From positions 1-54,824 of the forward strand of contig QCWH01000015.1 of assembly GCA_003149565.1 (NCBI GenBank): DNA of 54,824 nt, read 5' to 3'. Positions 50,545 to 54,824 of this stretch are shown here, one piece after another. The notes beneath the pieces are model-generated. The model worked only from the letters and a program-made list of their open reading frames with translations, did not search any database and was not told the origin of the DNA. Positions within the stretch are counted from its first letter, which is position 1. Each line of letters starts with the position of its first letter. This DNA comes from Marivita sp. XM-24bin2 (GTDB lineage: Bacteria; Pseudomonadota; Alphaproteobacteria; Rhodobacterales; Rhodobacteraceae). Position numbers and translations under genes: made by a program.

Positions 50545-51213
50545 ATGTTTGATGAAGGCACCAAGATTGCGGTTTTTGGCATTGTTCTGGCGGCGTGGGT
50601 CTTTGGCCTGAGCGCTGACAAGACTGCGCCGCGTCCTGATCTGGCCACCGCCGTGGACCAAGCGCTGCTTCCTGCCGTTCCGCTGACAGCGGCGTCCGAT
50701 GGCGCGCCGGCGCAAAGCCGTTTGTCGGGAAGGCAGGTTGCCTTGGGCGACGGGTTTCAAGCCAAACTGTTGGCCAGTTACGTCCTTGAGGGACGTGTCG
50801 TGACCCGCCGGGAGTTTCGCAATGACGCGACCAGCGCGGTTTCACCGTTGGATCTGGGCATTGTCTGGGGGGATCTGGCAGCCCCCGGGGGCACCGATGG
50901 CTTGGCGTTCCGCACCGGACACCGGAGCATCTGGTTTTCGAACTCCCCAGAGGCCGATTTGCCGAAACGGTGGAAAGAGCAGGTCACCAACAATCATCTG
51001 GTCCCCGCCAACCGCCAGGTGAACGACGCCCTGATGGCGATCGGCATCGGAGAGCGGGTCAGGTTGCGGGGGTATCTGGTGACAGTCACCGGCAATGGAA
51101 CCTTGCCGTGGCGGTCTTCGACGCGGCGGGATGACGGGTCCATCGTCGGAGGCTGCGAGATCATTCTGGTGACGGATGTGCAGGTGTTGCCTGCCGATGC
51201 CGGTGCCGCCTGA
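50545..51213 (+). CDS. Conserved-type hypothetical membrane-anchored protein
   Basis: 222 residues with an N-terminal hydrophobic anchor (about 7-24, KIAVFGIVLAAWVFGLSA) and a probably periplasmic remainder. The C-terminal part has GERVRLRGYLVTVTG, then WRSSTRRDDGSIVGGCEIILVTDVQVL, reminiscent of a beta-barrel nucleic-acid or ligand fold, but I do not recognise the family. I chose ATG 50545, though no strong ribosome site is visible. It is convergent with lolA. Confidence 0.75.
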   Translation: MFDEGTKIAVFGIVLAAWVFGLSADKTAPRPDLATAVDQALLPAVPLTAASDGAPAQSRLSGRQVALGDGFQAKLLASYVLEGRVVTRREFRNDATSAVSPLDLGIVWGDLAAPGGTDGLAFRTGHRSIWFSNSPEADLPKRWKEQVTNNHLVPANRQVNDALMAIGIGERVRLRGYLVTVTGNGTLPWRSSTRRDDGSIVGGCEIILVTDVQVLPADAGAA

Positions 51214-51233
51214 GACAGCCCCGACCGAGCGGA

Positions 51234-51830
51234 TCAGCGGTTCGCGCGGCGTTCTTCCTCGATATTGAACAGGCTGTTGGGCAATTGCTTGCGATCCAGC
51301 GCGCCCAGCACCACTGTTGTCTGACCACCACTGTCATCGGTCACGATCCACTGACGCAGTTCGACCGGGTTGTCGGTGAACTTGAGCTGAATGCTGCCGT
51401 ATTCTGGGTTTTCCGGGTCCTGCGCTGTCACGGTCGTTGCGGTGCCATCATACCCATGCCCGACAACCATATTGGCGCGTGAAAGGTTCACGTTGCGGGC
51501 CAGAATCAGCCCGAGCGGCGTGCGATTGAGCGGATAGGTTTCCGGCTCGCCCCCAAGCTTGCGATCAAAGACAACAACCGCGCCATTGTTGGCCATCACC
51601 AGAGCCTGCTCTGGCGGATTGTATTCAAACCGCATCTTGCCGGGTCGGTGTATGTACAGCGTTCCAGTTGAGATCGTGCCGTCCGCGTTGATCTGGGTAA
51701 AGGTCGCCTCGGCGCTGGTCAGTTGGTTGAGGTAATTGGACAGCGTGTTCAGCGACAATTGCTGCGCCGCTGCGGGCAAGGCCCAGACCAAGGTGAGGGC
51801 TGCAATCAGGGCGATAATTCGGGTGCGCAT
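51234..51830 (-). CDS. lolA: Outer-membrane lipoprotein carrier protein LolA
   Basis: 198-residue periplasmic chaperone that carries lipoproteins from LolCDE to LolB. The signal peptide at 1-22 ends AAAQ. The mature half-barrel includes ATFTQINADGTISTGTLYIHRPGKMRFEY and LGLILARNVNL. I chose ATG 51830, since upstream codons precede the signal. It lies downstream of ftsK in the same direction, a linkage frequent in alphaproteobacteria. Confidence 0.93.
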   Translation of the reverse strand: MRTRIIALIAALTLVWALPAAAQQLSLNTLSNYLNQLTSAEATFTQINADGTISTGTLYIHRPGKMRFEYNPPEQALVMANNGAVVVFDRKLGGEPETYPLNRTPLGLILARNVNLSRANMVVGHGYDGTATTVTAQDPENPEYGSIQLKFTDNPVELRQWIVTDDSGGQTTVVLGALDRKQLPNSLFNIEEERRANR

Positions 51831-51934
51831 GAGGTCTGCGGTCCTGTCTGCTCGGAACTCTTGACCGCTATATGGCAAAGCTGGCGCTGTTATGCGATAG
51901 CAGCGCCAGCTTTTGTGACCGGATCGGCGGGTCT

Positions 51935-54824
51935 TTACTGTTCCGGCACGAGAATTTCGCGTTTCCCGACGTGGTTGGCCGCCGAGACCACGCCTTCATC
52001 CTCCATCTGTTCTACAAGGCGCGCCGCCTTGTTGTATCCGATGGCCAGCTTGCGCTGGATGTAGGAGGTCGAGCATTTGCGGTCGCGGATGACGATGGCG
52101 ACAGCCTGATCGTAGAGCGCGTCCTCGCCGTCGGTGTTGCCCCCGGTGTTGAGGCCCAGAACGGCGTCGATGCCGTCGGCCTTTTCCTCATCCGGGCCTT
52201 GCACCACGCCGCTGACATATTCGGGCGGGCCATAGGCCTTGAGGTGGGTGACAATTTCCTCGACCTCTTCGTCGGAGACAAACGGTCCGTGGCAGCGGAT
52301 GATCTTGGAGCCACCGGCCATGTAGAGCATGTCGCCCTGCCCCAGAAGTTGCTCGGCGCCCATTTCGCCAAGGATGGTACGGCTATCGATTTTCGACGTG
52401 ACTTGGAAGGAGATCCGGGTCGGGAAGTTCGCCTTGATCGTTCCAGTGATGACGTCGACCGAGGGGCGCTGCGTGGCCATGATAAGGTGGATGCCCGAGG
52501 CACGCGCCATCTGGGCGAGGCGCTGGATGCAAGCCTCGATCTCTTTGCCTGCGACCATCATCAGGTCGGCCATCTCGTCGACGATTACCACGATATAGGG
52601 CATCTTGACCGGCTGGATTTCTTCGGTCTCGAAAATCGGTTCGCCGGTCTCGTCGTCAAAGCCGGTCTGCACCGTGCGTTCGAACATTTCGCCCCGGCTG
52701 AGCGCGTCTTCAACGCGGCCATTGTACCCGTCGATGTTGCGAACGCCCATCTTGGACATCTTGCGATAGCGGTCTTCCATTTCGCCGACGACCCATTTGA
52801 GGGCCACCACGGCTTTTTTCGGGTCCGTCACAACGGGTGACAGCAGATGCGGGATGCCGTCATAGACCGAGAGTTCGAGCATCTTTGGATCGATCATCAC
52901 CAGACGGAGATCCTGCGGGCTGAGTTTGTAGAGCAGCGACAGGATCATGGTGTTGATGGCGACGGACTTGCCCGAGCCGGTGGTGCCCGCAATCAGCAGG
53001 TGAGGCATCTTGGCGAGGTTCGCGACAACCGGATCGCCGCCGATATCCTTGCCCAAGGCGAGTGGCAGCTTCTGGTTTCCATCGCCATAATCACGGGTCG
53101 AGAGGATTTCGCGGAAGCTGACCATCTCGCGCTTTTCGTTCGGGAGTTCAATGCCGATCACGCTGCGGCCCGGTACGGTGGAGACACGGGCGGAGAGCGC
53201 CGACATGGAGCGCGCGATGTCATCGGCCAGACCGATCACGCGCGACGCCTTGAGGCCCGGCGCAGGTTCGAGTTCGTACATGGTGACAACCGGGCCAGGG
53301 CGGACGCTGACGATCTCGCCTTTGACGCCGTAGTCATCCAATACCGCTTCTAACATGCGGGCATTTTCTTCGAGCGCTTCGTCACTCAGGTGGTGGCGTT
53401 CGATGCTGGCCGGGTCCATGAGGAGGCCCAGCGGCGGTAGCTCATAATCGGCCTGACTGTCTTCGAATTGCAGTTGTGGCTGGGCTTCCTGCTGCGCCCG
53501 TTTGGAGGGCTGATGCGGCTTGCGCTGGGGTTGCTGCACCACCTTTTTGGCGGTGGGCTGCGGTACAGGGGCAGGTGTCGGCGTGGGCGGGACCGGCGCA
53601 AAGGCCTGCGGTGCGTCCTCGTAATCATCCCAATCGGTCATGTCGTCGAAGATGTTTTCCGGCGCTTCTTCGGGCTCCGGCATCTGCGGCTGCGTTTGAT
53701 GCTCGGCGCGCGGTGCGGTGACCGGCGGTTCCGCACGCAGCGGTGAACGTGCGGTCACTGGCGGCTCGGGCGGCAGGTCGGCGGTTGGTTTGAAGATCAG
53801 TGGATCGGGTCCGCGACCACGTCCTTTGGTCAACGGTGCGGCTGCGGCCGATGTGACAGCCGGGTTCTGACGTACCCGGGATTTGATGGCGTCGGCGATC
53901 TTGGCGCGTACGCGGTCGTCGCCGGGTAGTGTCTCGGGAAGGTCGCCGGTTGGATAGGTCTCGACCAATTCCGGTTCCGGGTCCGCGCGACGGATCAGCG
54001 ATGGCATTTTGGACAGGAAGCCGGTTTTCTGGGGGGCCAGTGCCTCCTGCGGGTCTTCGATCAGGCTGTCTTCTGCGTGAAGCGCAGTGGACATCACAGG
54101 GGCCACGCGGGAGACACGCGGTTCGGATTTGACCGCTTCTTGGGCGGCGGCCCATTCGGCCGCCTCGGCCTCTTCCTGTGCGCGTTTGGCGCGACGTTCC
54201 GCAGATTTTGCCTGCATCTCGCGAGCTGCCGTCAAAGCGCCCGAAGCCCCTTTGCCCAAAAGCGACAACAGAGTTGCGTAGACCATGATCACGCCAACCA
54301 GCAGAAAGCGCGCAAGGCGACCAAGTTCGGCCTTTGTAAAGCCCAGAACAAAGGCGCCCATGACCAGAACAATCGCACCCAGCAGCAACATCATCAGTTT
54401 CAGCGCCAGCGTGGTGCCGAGCGGCAGGATGGTCAGGATCGATCCCATCATCATATCGCCGAACAAACCTCCCAGGCCGAAACTGTGCGTCCAAGCGGTG
54501 CTTTCGGGCACACCAGCAGCATAGACGGCGGCAAGAGCGATCCAGATGGGCGCGAAGATCAGGCACGACACTGCACGCTCTTCCCCTCTGTGCAGGGCAA
54601 AGCGGGCACCCCAGACCAGCAGAACCAGCGCCAGACCCCAGCTGGCCCAGCCGACGATCATAAAGAGAGGTGCAGCAACCGAGGCCCCTGCCCGGCCGAG
54701 CCAGTTCTGAACGGGCGCGTCAGTGGCGGACAGCCAGCTTGGGTCTTGCGGCGAGTACGAATAGATCATCGCGGCGGCCATCGTTCCCAGCGCCATCAGT
54801 ACGAAGCCACCCAGCTCTTTGCCG
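51935..54824 (-). CDS. ftsK: DNA translocase FtsK (5' end cut by window)
   Basis: Division-site DNA pump. The visible part holds 963 residues. The start lies beyond the window, because the frame continues upstream of ATG 54796. Several N-terminal helices (to about residue 180) are followed by a Pro/Gln-rich linker. The motor has Walker A GTTGSGKS at about residue 605, Walker [12 protein letters not shown], and a C-terminal winged-helix gamma domain ([28 protein letters not shown]) that reads KOPS. The protein is essential for chromosome segregation at the septum. Confidence 0.96.
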   Translation of the reverse strand, partial: GKELGGFVLMALGTMAAAMIYSYSPQDPSWLSATDAPVQNWLGRAGASVAAPLFMIVGWASWGLALVLLVWGARFALHRGEERAVSCLIFAPIWIALAAVYAAGVPESTAWTHSFGLGGLFGDMMMGSILTILPLGTTLALKLMMLLLGAIVLVMGAFVLGFTKAELGRLARFLLVGVIMVYATLLSLLGKGASGALTAAREMQAKSAERRAKRAQEEAEAAEWAAAQEAVKSEPRVSRVAPVMSTALHAEDSLIEDPQEALAPQKTGFLSKMPSLIRRADPEPELVETYPTGDLPETLPGDDRVRAKIADAIKSRVRQNPAVTSAAAAPLTKGRGRGPDPLIFKPTADLPPEPPVTARSPLRAEPPVTAPRAEHQTQPQMPEPEEAPENIFDDMTDWDDYEDAPQAFAPVPPTPTPAPVPQPTAKKVVQQPQRKPHQPSKRAQQEAQPQLQFEDSQADYELPPLGLLMDPASIERHHLSDEALEENARMLEAVLDDYGVKGEIVSVRPGPVVTMYELEPAPGLKASRVIGLADDIARSMSALSARVSTVPGRSVIGIELPNEKREMVSFREILSTRDYGDGNQKLPLALGKDIGGDPVVANLAKMPHLLIAGTTGSGKSVAINTMILSLLYKLSPQDLRLVMIDPKMLELSVYDGIPHLLSPVVTDPKKAVVALKWVVGEMEDRYRKMSKMGVRNIDGYNGRVEDALSRGEMFERTVQTGFDDETGEPIFETEEIQPVKMPYIVVIVDEMADLMMVAGKEIEACIQRLAQMARASGIHLIMATQRPSVDVITGTIKANFPTRISFQVTSKIDSRTILGEMGAEQLLGQGDMLYMAGGSKIIRCHGPFVSDEEVEEIVTHLKAYGPPEYVSGVVQGPDEEKADGIDAVLGLNTGGNTDGEDALYDQAVAIVIRDRKCSTSYIQRKLAIGYNKAARLVEQMEDEGVVSAANHVGKREILVPEQ

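Overview
The window looks like chromosomal DNA of a marine Roseobacter-group alphaproteobacterium (Rhodobacteraceae). This rests on the ccoNOQP/ccoGHIS genes with FNR-type boxes, the acetylpolyamine-amidohydrolase-like/xseB/ispA/dxs operon, a PetP/PetR-like MarR plus response-regulator pair beside ilvE, a TIGR02300 acidic protein, HspQ, a seven-gene Mrp sodium/proton antiporter and a fairly high GC content. I see no rRNA, insertion sequence, prophage or CRISPR array. One tRNA gene (Ala, GGC anticodon) is present.

Layout. 1-3040: the start of a possible methyltransferase, clpS, a HAD hydrolase and a D,D-carboxypeptidase with a C-terminal SPOR domain. 3052-13170: the high-affinity cbb3 oxidase region. 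Its assembly operon ccoGHIS and structural operon ccoNOQP both read on the minus strand. They are separated by a LysR regulator and two overlapping microprotein genes. FNR-type boxes precede ccoG and lie between ccoN and a divergent UspA gene. 13183-16119: a GntR regulator, a zinc peptidase, a TIGR02300 protein, tRNA-Ala and an OxyR-like regulator that lacks the redox cysteines but has OxyR-type operators in front of it. 16412-22065: mrpABCDEFG with overlapping genes. 22119-28006: HU, AMP nucleosidase, VOC protein, topoisomerase IB, class II aldolase, an epimerase-like SDR and an ExoD-family protein. 28003-33257: dxs, ispA, xseB, a deacetylase-fold gene and the PetR/PetP-like pair, with ilvE divergent. 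34378-40035: a polyamine-type ABC importer operon with unusual permeases and an embedded DUF1330 gene. 40444-42703: a KpsT/KpsE-like capsule export pair. 42851-48254: Mn-dependent pyrophosphatase, a TIGR01459 HAD protein, a MaoC hydratase, ribF, a YcgN-like protein, threonine aldolase and HspQ. 48483-54824: a lytic transglycosylase-like lipoprotein, a flavin amine oxidase with circularly permuted order, an unknown membrane-anchored protein, lolA and ftsK (cut by the window end).

How the genes work together: under low oxygen an FNR/FnrL protein probably switches on the cbb3 oxidase, its copper and assembly proteins and the Usp protein together. Mrp couples the proton gradient to sodium export. 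The dxs/ispA operon supplies isoprenoid precursors. ftsK and lolA belong to division and the envelope.

The items most worth a second look are: (1) the circularly permuted amine oxidase at 49163-50377; (2) a family of paired, back-to-back GTCGAC-centred palindromes at 42710-42751, 45298-45341 and 50403-50442; (3) the LysR/two-microprotein cassette at 7407-8682 inside the cbb3 region; (4) the cysteine-less OxyR-like regulator with a tandem OxyR operator; (5) the roughly 270-residue extra-membrane insertion in the polyamine-type permease. All functional calls come from reading translated sequence and motifs. No database search was run.
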